Origin: Frankia gtarii
GTDB taxonomy: Bacteria > Actinomycetota > Actinomycetes > Frankiales > Frankiaceae
Direction: 5' to 3'
Assembly (NCBI RefSeq): GCF_025403375.1
Contig: NZ_JAMPTM010000023.1
Coordinates: 1-44,516, forward strand
DNA length: 44,516 nt
Each line of letters begins with the position of its first letter. Within the stretch, counting starts at the first letter, position 1. Shown in pieces: positions 6,715-15,732 of this stretch. The translations under genes and the position numbers were made by a program. The notes beneath the pieces are model-generated. The model saw only the letters and a list, made by a program, of their open reading frames with translations, had not been told where the DNA came from and did no database searches.

Positions 6715-9443
6715 GGGCCGCTCCGTCGCCGGCGGGTCGGTACCTGATCGGTGGCGGCCTCCCGCCCCGGGTCGGCGTCCTGCGCCGCGCCCTGGCCGGG
6801 GTCCTGCCGCGGGTCCGGGTCCCGGTGCTGGCCGAGGTCCGGGCTGGGCCCGGGGTCCAGGCCGTGGGCGGCGGGCGTGACGCCCTTCCCGCGGCGCGCG
6901 GCGTACGAGAGGTCGGCGGTCGGGGCGCCCCTCGACCACCCGGAGGCAACTGCGGCGGGCGCCTGCCAGACGGGCGGCGGGTCGGCGTCGGCCAAGCTCC
7001 CCGGGGGACCCGGCAGCGCCGCACCGCCGACCGTGGCTGCACCGCCGCCACTCGGCTCGGGGGCGCCGCCGGCGCCGCCGGCGCCGTTGGCGGCGTTGGC
7101 GGCGTTGGCGGCGTTGGCGGCGTTGGCGGCGTTCGGGGCTTTGGCGGTCCGCCGTGCGCCCGGCCGCAGCCGGCGGGCGAGGCGCACCACGACGGCCAGC
7201 AGCAGCACGCTGACGGCGCCGATGGTGATGGCGGTGGCGATGGCGCCGTAGACGGTGGACCGCACGAGCACCCGGGTCGGGGGATCGGTCGAGAGTTCCT
7301 GGCCGCTGAGGTTGAGCCGGCGGATCTCCAGCGGGAAGGTCCCCGCGCCCTCGGCGTCCACTTCTATCTCGATCTGGGCCTTCTGCCCCGACGGTAGGGC
7401 GCGGGTCTGGCGGATCGGCGAGCGCAGGCGGGAGTGGTTGGTCGACGAGAAGGCGAGCACGACGGTGACCTCGAAGTCCGTGTTGTTCTCGAGCGTGATC
7501 GGCACCAGCCCGTGCTTGCTCGTCAGGTTGACGCTGTGGGAGGCCACCACCTGGATGCCGTTGCGGATCGCGGACACGGCCCCGTCCACCTGCTGGCTCA
7601 ACGACACACCGTCGACCATGCCGGCTCCGCGCCAGGCGACGGAGGTTGCTGTGACAAGCGCGTTGTACATCGGGTTGACGTCCTGGCAGGTGACGGCGGC
7701 CTTCAGCCGAGGGCAGAGCACCGGTCCCAGCGCCAGCGCCTCGTCGCTGACGCCCGTGACCGCGTCGAGGTAGCTGCCGGGCAGCTCCCGCGCCTGGGCG
7801 TCGGCGGGGTAGACGAGCGTGCCGCGCGGGGCGGTGGGCAGGTACTGGCTGGTGAGCCCGCCGAGCGGGGCGGCGGCGGAGTAGTCGCTGTCGACCGCGC
7901 CGAGCACCTGCTCGGCCCAGCCGATCGGCGGGTCCCAGTCCCGCGGCAGCGCGAGGACCTGGGCCCGCGGCTGATCGGGCAGTTCCGCGGCGATCATGCC
8001 GAGTTCGGCCCGGAAACGCGACAGGACCGTCCCGGCGCCGGGGCCGTCCGCGGCCTGGCGGTAGGAGGTGGCGATCTCGGCGAGGCGGTGGTCGGCCCGC
8101 AGGGCCCGGATCGGGCCGGCCGACGTCGGCAGGTCGACGGCCGCCGACGGGGTGTAGGTGACGGCGCGCGACGGGGGGAGCAGCCGGTCGTCGAGCAGCA
8201 CGGTCTGGACCGTCAGTTGGCGCAGCACGTCCACGGTGGTGGTGTCGGCCAGTCCGTCGGCGGGGTAGGCGACGGAGCCCACCTGCGCGGTGTCTCGAGA
8301 CAGGAGTCCGGCCAGCACAACCTGGCCAGTGTTGACGGCGTACTTCACCGTGTCCAGCTTCTGGGCGTGGACCAGCGCGGCCAGGTCCGCGTCGCCGTAG
8401 GGCAGCGCGATGACCTGACCGCCCGCGGCGGCGAAGTTCGCGAGGCCGGACAGGAAGTGGACCGCACCGGCGTCCGCCGTCGGCTGCCGTACCGCGCCGC
8501 CGGGTCTGGCCCAGCTGTAGCCCCCCGACCGTTCCATGATCTTCAACGCCTGCACGAGCGTCGGGTCGACGGCGAGCGTGACCGCATCCGGCTGGGCCGC
8601 GTCGAGCAGTCGGGACAGCCGGCCGGTCGGCCCCACCTCGGTGGCGAGGTCGTTGTCGGTGAGCAGGCCGTCCGAGCGCAGGTGGGGCCGGTCGGCGAGG
8701 GGGAGGACCACGGCCACCGGGGTCCGCTGCTGCTGGCCGGAGGAACGAACCAGGAAGGTGTACGCGGCGCCGATCGGTTTCGCCGGTTTCCCGCCGACGG
8801 AACCGCTGACCCAGACCCGCAGCGGGTAGACGCCGACCGGCCTCGGCAGGGCCGACGCGCCGAGAGCTCCGGTGAGCATGAAGGGGACCGGGTTGGCGCC
8901 GCGGACGGGCGGATCGGGCAGCGGCTGGGTGCTTTCGCCGCTGGCGAGGGTGAGCGGCCGGTTGGTCAGGGAGCGAGCGGCGGCGGTGTTGTTCGTCAGC
9001 GTCTCGAGCTGTGCGCGGGACATCAGGGGCGCGGAACCGATCTCCAGGCTCATCCGCAGGTCGGTGAGGGGCTGGGTCACCGAGGTGGACAGCGTCCCCT
9101 GCACGGACACGACGGACGAGCCGGCCGCCGGCGCCTGCACGCCGGTCAGCGAGACGGCCACCGGGTTACCCGAGACGGTGGACGACGCCACCGTTACCGG
9201 TGAAGAAGATAGCGGATTGCCCGATTCGCCTGTGGATGAAGCTGTGGAAGACCGTGGTGTTCCTGTGGATGAATCTGCTCGGGCGATCCGCTCCACCAGA
9301 CCGCCGCGGATCGTCGCGCCCGCCGCGGAGCCGCCGGCTACCGGGATGACGAGGGCGAGCAGCACCACGGTGGCGAGCCGGACCGGCCAACGGCGGCCGT
9401 CGGACACCCCGCGCAGCCGCCCATGCCGGTGCGGTGCGCTCAT
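6711..9443 (-). CDS. DUF6049 family secreted/membrane protein (Rv3909-like)
   Basis: ATG 9443 overlaps the Nudix stop codon (ATGA), which decides the start. Protein of 910 residues. Residues about 21-43 form a signal peptide core ([21 protein letters not shown]). A Ser/Thr-rich stretch (57-90) follows, then a large outer region of about 650 residues with mixed alpha/beta character. One membrane helix lies near the end ([19 protein letters not shown]), followed by a cytoplasmic tail of about 130 residues starting with an Asn-Ala-Ala repeat. This protein sits between a Nudix hydrolase and murJ in many actinobacteria, and linkage to cell-wall export is the usual inference. No enzymatic motif is visible. 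Odd points are the Ser-Thr codons that spell DnaA-box-like DNA at 9231-9272 and the nine-base repeats at 7080-7135. Confidence 0.75.
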   Translation of the reverse strand: MSAPHRHGRLRGVSDGRRWPVRLATVVLLALVIPVAGGSAAGATIRGGLVERIARADSSTGTPRSSTASSTGESGNPLSSSPVTVASSTVSGNPVAVSLTGVQAPAAGSSVVSVQGTLSTSVTQPLTDLRMSLEIGSAPLMSRAQLETLTNNTAAARSLTNRPLTLASGESTQPLPDPPVRGANPVPFMLTGALGASALPRPVGVYPLRVWVSGSVGGKPAKPIGAAYTFLVRSSGQQQRTPVAVVLPLADRPHLRSDGLLTDNDLATEVGPTGRLSRLLDAAQPDAVTLAVDPTLVQALKIMERSGGYSWARPGGAVRQPTADAGAVHFLSGLANFAAAGGQVIALPYGDADLAALVHAQKLDTVKYAVNTGQVVLAGLLSRDTAQVGSVAYPADGLADTTTVDVLRQLTVQTVLLDDRLLPPSRAVTYTPSAAVDLPTSAGPIRALRADHRLAEIATSYRQAADGPGAGTVLSRFRAELGMIAAELPDQPRAQVLALPRDWDPPIGWAEQVLGAVDSDYSAAAPLGGLTSQYLPTAPRGTLVYPADAQARELPGSYLDAVTGVSDEALALGPVLCPRLKAAVTCQDVNPMYNALVTATSVAWRGAGMVDGVSLSQQVDGAVSAIRNGIQVVASHSVNLTSKHGLVPITLENNTDFEVTVVLAFSSTNHSRLRSPIRQTRALPSGQKAQIEIEVDAEGAGTFPLEIRRLNLSGQELSTDPPTRVLVRSTVYGAIATAITIGAVSVLLLAVVVRLARRLRPGARRTAKAPNAANAANAANAANAANGAGGAGGAPEPSGGGAATVGGAALPGPPGSLADADPPPVWQAPAAVASGWSRGAPTADLSYAARRGKGVTPAAHGLDPGPSPDLGQHRDPDPRQDPGQGAAQDADPGREAATDQVPTRRRRSGP
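7080..7135 (-). repeat. Nine-base tandem repeat encoding Asn-Ala-Ala
   Basis: On the plus strand the unit gcgttggcg recurs about six times in a row; on the coding strand it encodes an N-A-A repeat followed by a Gly-Gly-Ala run. It lies in the cytoplasmic tail of the DUF6049 protein. Such repeats expand and contract by slippage. Confidence 0.8.
9231..9272. repeat. Three DnaA-box-like motifs inside DUF6049 coding DNA
   Basis: Plus strand shows TGTGGATGA (9231-9239), TGTGGAAGA (9243-9251) and TGTGGATGA (9264-9272), all in the same orientation. The reverse complements contain TCCACA, the core of the DnaA box. In the protein they are Ser-Thr pairs ([12 protein letters not shown]) just after the signal peptide. 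They match the box consensus incompletely, so DnaA binding is unproven. Confidence 0.4.
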
Positions 9444-9910
9444 GCGGTCGCGGCCAGCACGACGGGCACCTCGTCGAGCAGGCGCCGCTCGTCGGCGTAG
9501 GCGAGGCGCGCGGCGACCTCGGCCAGCGGAACCCAGGCCACGGCGTCGACCTCGATGTCGGCGTCCGACAGCGAGCCGACGCTGCGCAGCAGCAGGAAGT
9601 GGTGCACCGTCTTGTGGATGCGTGCCCCCCCGGCGACGAACCAGAAGTCGATGGTGCCCAACCGGCCGAGGACGGACCCGGTCAGCCCGGTCTCCTCGCC
9701 GACCTCGCGCACGGCGGCCTGCTCGGTGGTCTCGCCGGCCTCCACGTGCCCCTTGGGCAGCAGCCACAGCAGCCTCCCATGGCGATCCCGGCGGGCGATG
9801 AGCGCGGCGGAGGCATCCGTGGAGCACTGGTCGAGAATGAGGCCGCCCGCCGAGGTCTCCTCCACCCGGGGCAGCAGCGCGCGCCCGGTGGAGGAGGTCG
9901 ACGGCGGCAT
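9440..9910 (-). CDS. Nudix hydrolase (MutT-like)
   Basis: Protein of 156 residues with a complete Nudix box, [23 protein letters not shown] (residues about 53-75), which binds the metal and cleaves nucleoside-diphosphate-linked substrates. The location next to DUF6049, murJ and cca equals that of mutT4 in mycobacteria, so housecleaning of damaged nucleotides is plausible, but substrate cannot be read from sequence. ATG 9910 has no ribosome binding site; instead TACGAT lies 6 nt upstream, which suggests a leaderless transcript starting at the ATG. It is the first gene of the chain Nudix-DUF6049-murJ and overlaps the next gene by four bases. Confidence 0.85.
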   Translation of the reverse strand: MPPSTSSTGRALLPRVEETSAGGLILDQCSTDASAALIARRDRHGRLLWLLPKGHVEAGETTEQAAVREVGEETGLTGSVLGRLGTIDFWFVAGGARIHKTVHHFLLLRSVGSLSDADIEVDAVAWVPLAEVAARLAYADERRLLDEVPVVLAATA

Positions 9911-9916
9911 GGATTG

Positions 9917-9922
9917 ATCGTA
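9917..9922 (-). promoter_or_regulatory. -10 element for a leaderless Nudix-DUF6049-murJ transcript
   Basis: Minus strand TACGAT, then six bases, then ATG. TANNNT at this distance is the usual -10 of leaderless actinobacterial genes. No -35 is evident. Confidence 0.5.
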
Positions 9923-10066
9923 CGAGGCTCGGGTCCTCCGGCCGGCCCGCGTGCCTGGAACGCCCCGCTTGTGCCCGTCGATCCCGGTGCCGAGATCCGC
10001 ACCGCCGCGGCCGCGATGTGATCGCCCCCGGCCCGTCCGGGTGCCGGTTCACCGCGCCGAACCCCG

Positions 10067-10072
10067 TAACCT
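10067..10072 (+). promoter_or_regulatory. -10 element for leaderless cca transcript
   Basis: TAACCT, six bases, then GTG 10079. No Shine-Dalgarno sequence precedes the start. It is divergent from the Nudix promoter 145 bp away. Confidence 0.5.
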
Positions 10073-10078
10073 GAAGAT

Positions 10079-11554
10079 GTGTCAGTGATCAGTCTGGACA
10101 ACCCGCGGGACTCGGCCGAACGGGTGGTGAGTGAGCTGCTCAGGGTGCCGCCGGCCGCGGACGAGCTCGGTCGCGTCTTCGCCGCGCACGGTCACCTGCT
10201 CCACCTCGTCGGTGGTTCGGTCCGCGACGCCCTGCTCGGCCGGCCCGCCACCGGCGCCACCGGCGCCCCGGCCGACCTCGACTTCGCCACGGACGCCCGG
10301 CCCGAGCGGGTCCTGGAGATCACTCGAGGCTGGGCGGAGGCCACCTGGGAGGCGGGGATCGCCTTCGGCACGGTCGGGCTCGCCCGGCGCGGCCTGCGCT
10401 TCGAGATCACCACGTACCGTAGCGAGGCGTACGACCGGCAGTCCCGCAACCCCGCGGTCACCTACGGCGACAGCCTGGAGGCGGACCTGTCCCGCCGGGA
10501 CTTCACCGTCAACGCGATGGCGGTGTCCGTCCCGGGCCACGACTTCGTCGACCTGTTCGGTGGGATGGCCGATCTCGCCCGCGGCGTGCTGCGTACTCCG
10601 GCGAGGCCGGAGGCGTCCTTCGACGACGACCCGCTGCGCATCCTGCGCGCCGCCCGGTTCGAGGCGGCCCTGGGGCTGATCCCGGTGCCCGAGCTGGTCG
10701 AGGCGATGCGCTCGCGGGCCGAGCGGCTCGCGATCGTCTCCCCCGAGCGCATCCGGGACGAGCTGCGCAAGCTCATCAGCGCCCCCGACCCGGTGGCGGG
10801 TCTCGAGCGGCTCGTCGAGATCGGCGTCGCCGAGATGGTGCTGCCCGAGGTGGCGGCGATGCGGATGGAGATCGACGAGCACCACCAGCACAAGGACGTC
10901 TACGCGCACACCATGACCGTGCTGCGCCAGGCGATGGCACTGGAGGAGCCGGGCGCGCCCGACGAGGTGCTGCGCTGGGCGGCGCTGCTGCACGACATCG
11001 GCAAGCCGCGCACCCGGCGGCACATCCCGGGCGGGCGGGTCTCGTTCCACCACCACGAGGTCGTCGGCCGGGACATGGCGCGGCGCCGGCTGGCCGCGCT
11101 GCACTTCCCCAAGGACGTCACGGAAGCCGTCTGCCAGCTCGTCTACCTGCACCTGCGCTTCCACGGCTATGGCGACGGGGAGTGGACGGACGCGGCCGTG
11201 CGCCGATACGTGCACGACGCCGGGCCCCAGCTGACCCGGCTCAACAAGCTCGTCCGCTCCGACTGCACCACCCGCAACCGGCGCAAGGCGGCGGCGCTGT
11301 CGCGTACCTACGACTCGCTGGAGGAGCGGATCGCCGACCTCGCCGCGCGTGAGGAGATCGCGTCGATCCGGCCGGAGCTGTCCGGCGACGACATCATGGC
11401 GCTGCTCGGGCTCGCCCCGTCTCGCCTGGTGGGCCAGGCCCGCGCGCACATGATGGAGCTCCGCTTCGAGCGTGGCATCGTCGGGCGCGAGGCGGCCGAG
11501 GCCGAGCTGTTCCGGTGGGCCCGCGAGCACGAGGTGCCGATTCCCGGCGAGTGA
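10079..11554 (+). CDS. cca: CCA tRNA nucleotidyltransferase
   Basis: Protein of 491 residues that adds or repairs the 3' CCA end of tRNA. The class II polymerase-beta head is clear: LVGGSVRDALLGR (about 41-53) followed by DLDFATDA carrying the catalytic Asp pair, then RRGLRFEITTYR and RRDFTVNAMA. An HD phosphohydrolase domain follows (LLHDIGKPRTRRH, about 302-314), as in PcnA/CCA proteins of actinobacteria. GTG 10079 is taken because TAACCT lies exactly six bases upstream, indicating leaderless translation; the out-of-frame ATG at 10077 is ignored. It ends 16 bases before the convergent MFS gene. The tRNA-Ala gene in this window lacks an encoded CCA, so this activity is needed for it. Confidence 0.93.
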   Translation: MSVISLDNPRDSAERVVSELLRVPPAADELGRVFAAHGHLLHLVGGSVRDALLGRPATGATGAPADLDFATDARPERVLEITRGWAEATWEAGIAFGTVGLARRGLRFEITTYRSEAYDRQSRNPAVTYGDSLEADLSRRDFTVNAMAVSVPGHDFVDLFGGMADLARGVLRTPARPEASFDDDPLRILRAARFEAALGLIPVPELVEAMRSRAERLAIVSPERIRDELRKLISAPDPVAGLERLVEIGVAEMVLPEVAAMRMEIDEHHQHKDVYAHTMTVLRQAMALEEPGAPDEVLRWAALLHDIGKPRTRRHIPGGRVSFHHHEVVGRDMARRRLAALHFPKDVTEAVCQLVYLHLRFHGYGDGEWTDAAVRRYVHDAGPQLTRLNKLVRSDCTTRNRRKAAALSRTYDSLEERIADLAAREEIASIRPELSGDDIMALLGLAPSRLVGQARAHMMELRFERGIVGREAAEAELFRWAREHEVPIPGE

Positions 11555-11570
11555 CCCGGCCGCGGCGGGG

Positions 11571-12974
11571 TCAGCCGCGGGTCCCGGCCGGCCCCGCCGA
11601 GATGATCGGATTGATCCGGCCGGCCGGGTCCGCCGAGCTGCTGGGCGGGGGAATGGTCTCGTGCGGCTGCGGTGGCCCGTCGCCCACGCCGCGGATCACT
11701 CGGTCCTCGGGATGGCGGCGGGCGGCCCGGTAGTACCCCAGCCCGGCCAGCGCGTAGCCCACGCCGGCGATGATGACCACCGTGGCCGAGCGGCCGTCGT
11801 CGGGGAGGATCAGGGCGGCGATCGCCGCCGCTGCCACGAAAGCGACGTTGAACAGCAGGTCGTAGAGCGAGAAGGCGCGGCCGCGGTAGGCGTCGTCGGT
11901 CTGCTCCTGGACGATGGTGTCCACGCAGATCTTGCTGGCCTGGGCGGAGAAGCCCAGCAGCGCGCCGGCGACGATGAACAGGGCAGAGCTGAAGGGCAGC
12001 CCCAGCACCACCTCGACGACGCCCCCGAAGACCAGGACCACTGTGATCCAGCTCGACTTCGGCATCCGCCGGGTGACGCGTGGAGTGACGACGGCGGCGG
12101 TGATGGTGCCGACCCCGCTGGCGGTCACGACCGCGGCGAGGCCCGTCAGGCCGCCCTCGCTGCCGGTGAAGTAGTTGCGGTACAGCAGCACCGTCATCAC
12201 GAGGACCAGCCCGTAGGCGGCCCGGGACGTGGTCAGCGCGGCGAGCGCCCGACGGGCCGGGCCGTGGCCGGCGAGGTAACGGGCGCCGTCGACCATGTCG
12301 GCGACGACCCCGGTGGCCTGCCGCCAGGCTCCCTGCCAGGGCACGGCGATCACGGGGCCGAAGTCGGCCCGGCCGGAGCGCGTCGCCGTCACCATCGCCA
12401 GCAGGTAGGCGAGGGCCGCCAGGCCCGCGACGAGGGCCACCGTACGGTCGCCGCCGCCGACGAGGCCCCGCACGCCGCTGCCGAGACCGGCGCCGAGCAG
12501 GGTCGCGATGGTGCCGGAGGTGACCGACAGGGCGTTCGCAGTGACGAGGCGGTCGACGTCGACGACGACGGGCAGCCCGGCGGACAGCGCTGCCAGGACG
12601 AAACGGTTCACGCTCACCGACGCGAGCGCCACCGCGTAGAAGTCGACGCCGGTGCGTTCAGCGGCGATGAGGACCACCAGGATGGCCATGAGAACCATCC
12701 GCACGAGCGAGCTGACCACCAGCACCCGCTGGCGGGACACGCGGTCGAGCACGATGCCCGCGAACGGGCCGATCACGCTGAACGGCAGCACCACGATCGC
12801 CAGCGACGAGGCCAACGCTCCCGCGGACGTCGCGCGCTCGGGGGAGAACAGTACGTAGCTGACGAGGCTCGCCTGGAAGACACCGTCGGCGGCCTGGGAG
12901 GTAAGCCGGGCCGCGTACAGCATCCGGAACCCGCGGCCGCTGAGCAGCTCGCGGAGGTTAGCGGACCATGCCAC
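11571..12974 (-). CDS. Major facilitator superfamily transporter
   Basis: Membrane protein of about 467 residues with 10-12 hydrophobic helices. The start of the fold (FRMLYAARLTSQAADG) and the loop between helices 2 and 3 (GIVLDRVSRQRVLV, the G-x-DR-R motif A of MFS) identify the superfamily; overall character resembles drug or siderophore exporters of the MFS_3/EntS type. The substrate cannot be assigned. GTG 12974 is preferred because TACGCT lies seven bases upstream (leaderless pattern) and the fold begins soon after; the open frame extends to 13103 but would overlap the hairpins downstream of the inositol synthase. The tail is Pro/Arg-rich. The neighbour order cca-MFS-ino1 is shared with Streptomyces as I recall it. 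Confidence 0.8.
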   Translation of the reverse strand: MAWSANLRELLSGRGFRMLYAARLTSQAADGVFQASLVSYVLFSPERATSAGALASSLAIVVLPFSVIGPFAGIVLDRVSRQRVLVVSSLVRMVLMAILVVLIAAERTGVDFYAVALASVSVNRFVLAALSAGLPVVVDVDRLVTANALSVTSGTIATLLGAGLGSGVRGLVGGGDRTVALVAGLAALAYLLAMVTATRSGRADFGPVIAVPWQGAWRQATGVVADMVDGARYLAGHGPARRALAALTTSRAAYGLVLVMTVLLYRNYFTGSEGGLTGLAAVVTASGVGTITAAVVTPRVTRRMPKSSWITVVLVFGGVVEVVLGLPFSSALFIVAGALLGFSAQASKICVDTIVQEQTDDAYRGRAFSLYDLLFNVAFVAAAAIAALILPDDGRSATVVIIAGVGYALAGLGYYRAARRHPEDRVIRGVGDGPPQPHETIPPPSSSADPAGRINPIISAGPAGTRG

Positions 12975-12981
12975 GCCTGCC

Positions 12982-12987
12982 AGCGTA
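12982..12987 (-). promoter_or_regulatory. -10 element for leaderless MFS transcript
   Basis: Minus strand TACGCT, seven bases, then GTG 12974. It lies just after the ino1 terminator hairpins, so the MFS gene would have its own promoter. Confidence 0.4.
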
Positions 12988-13055
12988 GGGCCCCCCGGCC
13001 CGCCTCGGATCACCGGTGGGCCCATGTGGGCCCCCGCGCCGCGTGGCCGGGGCCT

Positions 13056-13126
13056 CATCGGGTTCGGTCGCCCCCTTCGGACGACCGAACCCGATGCCCG
13101 CATCCCCTACCCGGGGATGCGGGCAT
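13056..13126 (-). terminator. Two overlapping hairpins downstream of ino1
   Basis: Hairpin one pairs 13056-13070 with 13082-13096 (15 perfect pairs, 11-base loop). Hairpin two pairs 13094-13107 with 13113-13126 (14 perfect pairs, 5-base loop). They share three bases, so they may form alternately. There is no U-tract, as is usual in high-G+C genomes. They lie 40-110 bases after the ino1 stop. Confidence 0.75.
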
Positions 13127-13166
13127 CGGCGCGCCGGCCGGGCGCCGGCCGGGCCAGCGGCCTCGT

Positions 13167-14240
13167 TCAGCCCTCGTTGCGGATGAACGCCTCGACCTTG
13201 TCGCGGGCCTCGTTGTCGCGGTACTGCTCCGGCGGGGACTTCATGAAGTACGACGAGGCGGACAGGATCGGCCCGCCGACGCCCCGGTCCAGCGCAATCT
13301 TGGCGCAGCGCACCGCGTCGATGACCACGCCGGCGCTGTTGGGGGAGTCCCAGACCTCGAGCTTGTACTCCAGGTTCAGCGGTACGTCGCCGAACGCACG
13401 GCCCTCCAGCCGGACGTAGGCCCACTTGCGGTCGTCGAGCCAGGCCACATAGTCCGACGGCCCGATGTGCACGTTGTCCTTGCCGAGGTCGTGGGAGACC
13501 TGGGAGGTCACAGCCTGGGTCTTGGAGATCTTCTTCGACTCCAGCCGGTCGCGCTCGAGCATGTTCTTGAAGTCCATGTTGCCGCCGACGTTGAGCTGCA
13601 TCGTGCGGTCGAGGACCACGCCGCGGTCCTCGAAGAGCTTCGCCATCACCCGGTGGGTGATGGTGGCGCCGACCTGCGACTTGATGTCGTCGCCGACGAT
13701 CGGCACGCCCGCGGCCCGGAACTTCTCGGCCCACTCGGGGACGCCGGCGATGAACACCGGCAGGCAGTTGATGAAGGCGACCCCGGCGTCGATGGCGCAC
13801 TCGGCGTAGAACTTCGCGGCGTTCTCGGAGCCCACCGGCAGGTAGCAGACGAGCACGTCGGCCCGGGACTCCCGCAGGGTGGCGACGACGTCGATCGGCT
13901 CCTCGTCCGACTCCTCGATGGTCTCCCGGTAGTAGCGGCCGAGGCCGTCGAGGGTGTGGCCGCGGGAGACGGTGACGCCAAGCGGCGGCACGTCGGCGAT
14001 CTTGATGGTGTTGTTCTCGCTGGCGACGATGGCCTCGGAGAGATCGCGACCGACCTTCTTGGCATCCACGTCGAACGCGGCGACGAAGGTCAGGTCGGAG
14101 ACGTGGTAATCGCCAAGCGTTACGTGCATCAGCCCGGGGACCTGCGCCGATGGGTCGGCGCCGCGGTAGTACTCGACCCCCTGGACCAGCGAGGCGGCGC
14201 AGTTACCTACGCCGACAATGGCGACACGTACCGAACCCAT
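13167..14240 (-). CDS. ino1: Inositol-1-phosphate synthase
   Basis: Converts glucose 6-phosphate to 1L-myo-inositol 1-phosphate with NAD, feeding phosphatidylinositol, mycothiol and other inositol compounds in actinobacteria. Protein of 357 residues, the usual prokaryotic length. The NAD-binding motif [16 protein letters not shown] lies at residues 5-20, and conserved [12 protein letters not shown] and [14 protein letters not shown] segments with the catalytic lysines are present. ATG 14240 has AGGAG 9 nt upstream. It is followed by strong hairpins and then a separately promoted MFS gene. The PadR gene lies upstream on the same strand, with a 118-base gap. Confidence 0.93.
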   Translation of the reverse strand: MGSVRVAIVGVGNCAASLVQGVEYYRGADPSAQVPGLMHVTLGDYHVSDLTFVAAFDVDAKKVGRDLSEAIVASENNTIKIADVPPLGVTVSRGHTLDGLGRYYRETIEESDEEPIDVVATLRESRADVLVCYLPVGSENAAKFYAECAIDAGVAFINCLPVFIAGVPEWAEKFRAAGVPIVGDDIKSQVGATITHRVMAKLFEDRGVVLDRTMQLNVGGNMDFKNMLERDRLESKKISKTQAVTSQVSHDLGKDNVHIGPSDYVAWLDDRKWAYVRLEGRAFGDVPLNLEYKLEVWDSPNSAGVVIDAVRCAKIALDRGVGGPILSASSYFMKSPPEQYRDNEARDKVEAFIRNEG

Positions 14241-14358
14241 GACGGTCTGCTCCTTAGCTGCGATTTCTATGGAAGTGGAAATTTCGGGCGAACGACTCCG
14301 CCACGGTGCCGCCCGCCCAGCCGACCGGCCGGGTGCGGGCGCCGCTGTGCGGGGCCAC

Positions 14359-15171
14359 TCACCGGCCGGCTGAAACCTCGCCGCCGGGGTCGTGGCCAGC
14401 CTCGGCCTGTGCGTTCCTGTTCCGGCTGCGCGCGTCGCCGTCGTTGCCGCCGTGCGTGCCGTCGAGGTAGCTGCCGCGTCCGTCCCGCCGGGCTGTCCTG
14501 CCCGCACGGCGCCCCGTCCCGCTGCCACGAGCGGGAGAGGGGAGCGTGCCAGGCTCCGATCCTGTGGATGGCTCCGATCCTGTGGATGGAGCTGTGGACA
14601 ACCCTGTGGATGCTGTGGACAACTGTGGTTCCGTGAGGTTGGCCGGGGCGCTGGCCCGCTCCGTCTCGATCAGCTCGTTGAGCCATCGGACCTCGCGTTC
14701 CACCGACTCGAGCCCGTGACGCTGGAGCTCGAGCGTGTAGGAGTCGAACCGTTCGACGGTCCTGGTCAGGGCCGAACGGACCTTCTCCCGGCGCTCCTCG
14801 AGCCGGCCGCGGCGTCCCTCCAGGATGCGCAGGCGCACGGCGGCGTCCGTCTTCGCGAAGAAGGCGAACCGCACGCCGAACATCTCGTCCTCCCACGAGG
14901 ACGGGCCACCCTCGCCGAGCAGGTCAGCGAGCTTCTCCTTGCCCTCGCCGGTCAGCGTGTAGACGACCCGACTGCGCCCACCGAGCCGGGTCGTCGCGCT
15001 CACGTCGTCCGCGGTGACGTATCCGCCGTCCGCGAGACGGCGCAGGCAGGGGTAGAGCGAGCCATAGCTGAACCGGTGGAAGGCACCGAGGAGCGCGGCG
15101 AGCCGCTTGCGCAGTTCGTAACCGTGCATCGGGCTCTCGGAGAGTAGGGCGAGAACCGCCAGTTCCAGCAT
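14359..15171 (-). CDS. PadR family transcriptional regulator with Ser/Thr-rich C-terminal tail
   Basis: Protein of 270 residues. The first 85 residues form the PadR winged helix ([20 protein letters not shown], then [18 protein letters not shown]), and about 90-180 form the C-terminal dimer helices typical of the Vir-type subgroup ([19 protein letters not shown]). The rest is a disordered tail with S-T-G/S-T-A repeats and a basic Arg/Gly region. ATG 15171 follows GAGGAGGG. PadR repressors usually control an adjacent gene and themselves; the double dyad at 15270-15295 is a good operator candidate. An orthologous gene sits beside ino1 in mycobacteria and Streptomyces, though the ligand is not known to me. 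The tail codons contain five DnaA-box-like motifs. Confidence 0.88.
   Translation of the reverse strand: MLELAVLALLSESPMHGYELRKRLAALLGAFHRFSYGSLYPCLRRLADGGYVTADDVSATTRLGGRSRVVYTLTGEGKEKLADLLGEGGPSSWEDEMFGVRFAFFAKTDAAVRLRILEGRRGRLEERREKVRSALTRTVERFDSYTLELQRHGLESVEREVRWLNELIETERASAPANLTEPQLSTASTGLSTAPSTGSEPSTGSEPGTLPSPARGSGTGRRAGRTARRDGRGSYLDGTHGGNDGDARSRNRNAQAEAGHDPGGEVSAGR
14563..14622. repeat. Five DnaA-box-like motifs inside the PadR tail coding DNA
   Basis: Same-orientation motifs on the plus strand: TGTGGATGG (14563-14571 and 14581-14589), TGTGGACAA (14593-14601 and 14614-14622) and TGTGGATGC (14605-14613). TGTGGACAA is the exact complement of TTGTCCACA, the box preferred in high-G+C actinobacteria. 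Each box is read as a TCC-ACA (Ser-Thr) codon pair, with unusual codons such as TTG, CCA and GCA around it. Confidence 0.6.
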
Positions 15172-15269
15172 GACCCACCCTCCTCGGCCGTGCCCGCGGT
15201 GGCGGGCGTGGTCACCCCACGGTCCGTCGCGTCGTGGTGCGGCGCTCTCGGCGGTGTCGAGTGCATATC

Positions 15270-15295
15270 TGTCGCTCCGACATATCGAAGCGATA
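15270..15295. promoter_or_regulatory. Candidate PadR operator: two abutting 13-bp dyads
   Basis: TGTCG-CTC-CGACA (15270-15282) is followed without gap by TATCG-AAG-CGATA (15283-15295). Both are perfect inverted repeats with a three-base centre. They lie about 100 bases before the padR start in an A+T-richer patch, where autorepression would act. ATGT/ACAT ends as in known PadR sites are partly present. Confidence 0.5.
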
Positions 15296-15720
15296 CATCG
15301 AGGATAGACGTCTCGGGACGAGCGCCGCAACCAGGAATGACCATCCGGCGACCAGAAGATGACAGAACGACACTTCCACCTCCGGGTGCGGTCGTGACGC
15401 GGCCCCGCCGGGCCGCCATGCCGGATCGGTGCCGATCGGTCGGCGACGATCGTGCCGCAGCCGCTGTCGGCCCTGGAAACTGCCTGCTCACAGGGAAGAT
15501 CGGGATTCGATCTGGCCGCGGAGCACCCACCCGCGGGATCGGGCCAAGGCCGACGGTGCCCGCCCGGTGACCTGGCTACGGGTAGGGGCGGCATCACAGT
15601 GTCATCCGGCTCACAGTGAGCGCGAGGCCCGGTTCCGGGGGATGCGTGGCGGGGCCGTCCGGGCGGAGTCGGTCCGGTGGGCATCCGTCCGGACCATCTG
15701 CCTGGAACACCCGCGCGGCG

Positions 15721-15726
15721 TAACGT
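15721..15726 (+). promoter_or_regulatory. -10 element for leaderless DUF5318 transcript
   Basis: TAACGT, six bases, then ATG 15733; no ribosome binding site is present. Confidence 0.5.
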
Positions 15727-15732
15727 TGAGGC

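Larger units (their letters stand above)
15172..15732. other. Intergenic region between padR and the DUF5318 gene
   Basis: About 560 bases between divergent genes. It contains the double dyad at 15270-15295 (candidate PadR operator) and, at its right end, the -10 element of the DUF5318 gene. I see no gene in the remainder. Confidence 0.5.

Noticed and set aside
3943-6747. Plus-strand open frame of 934 codons opposite murJ
   Set aside because: Antisense shadow of murJ with no recognisable domain or ribosome binding site.
7434-9203. Plus-strand open frame opposite DUF6049
   Set aside because: Antisense shadow; its sequence is Arg/Gly/Val-rich without a fold.
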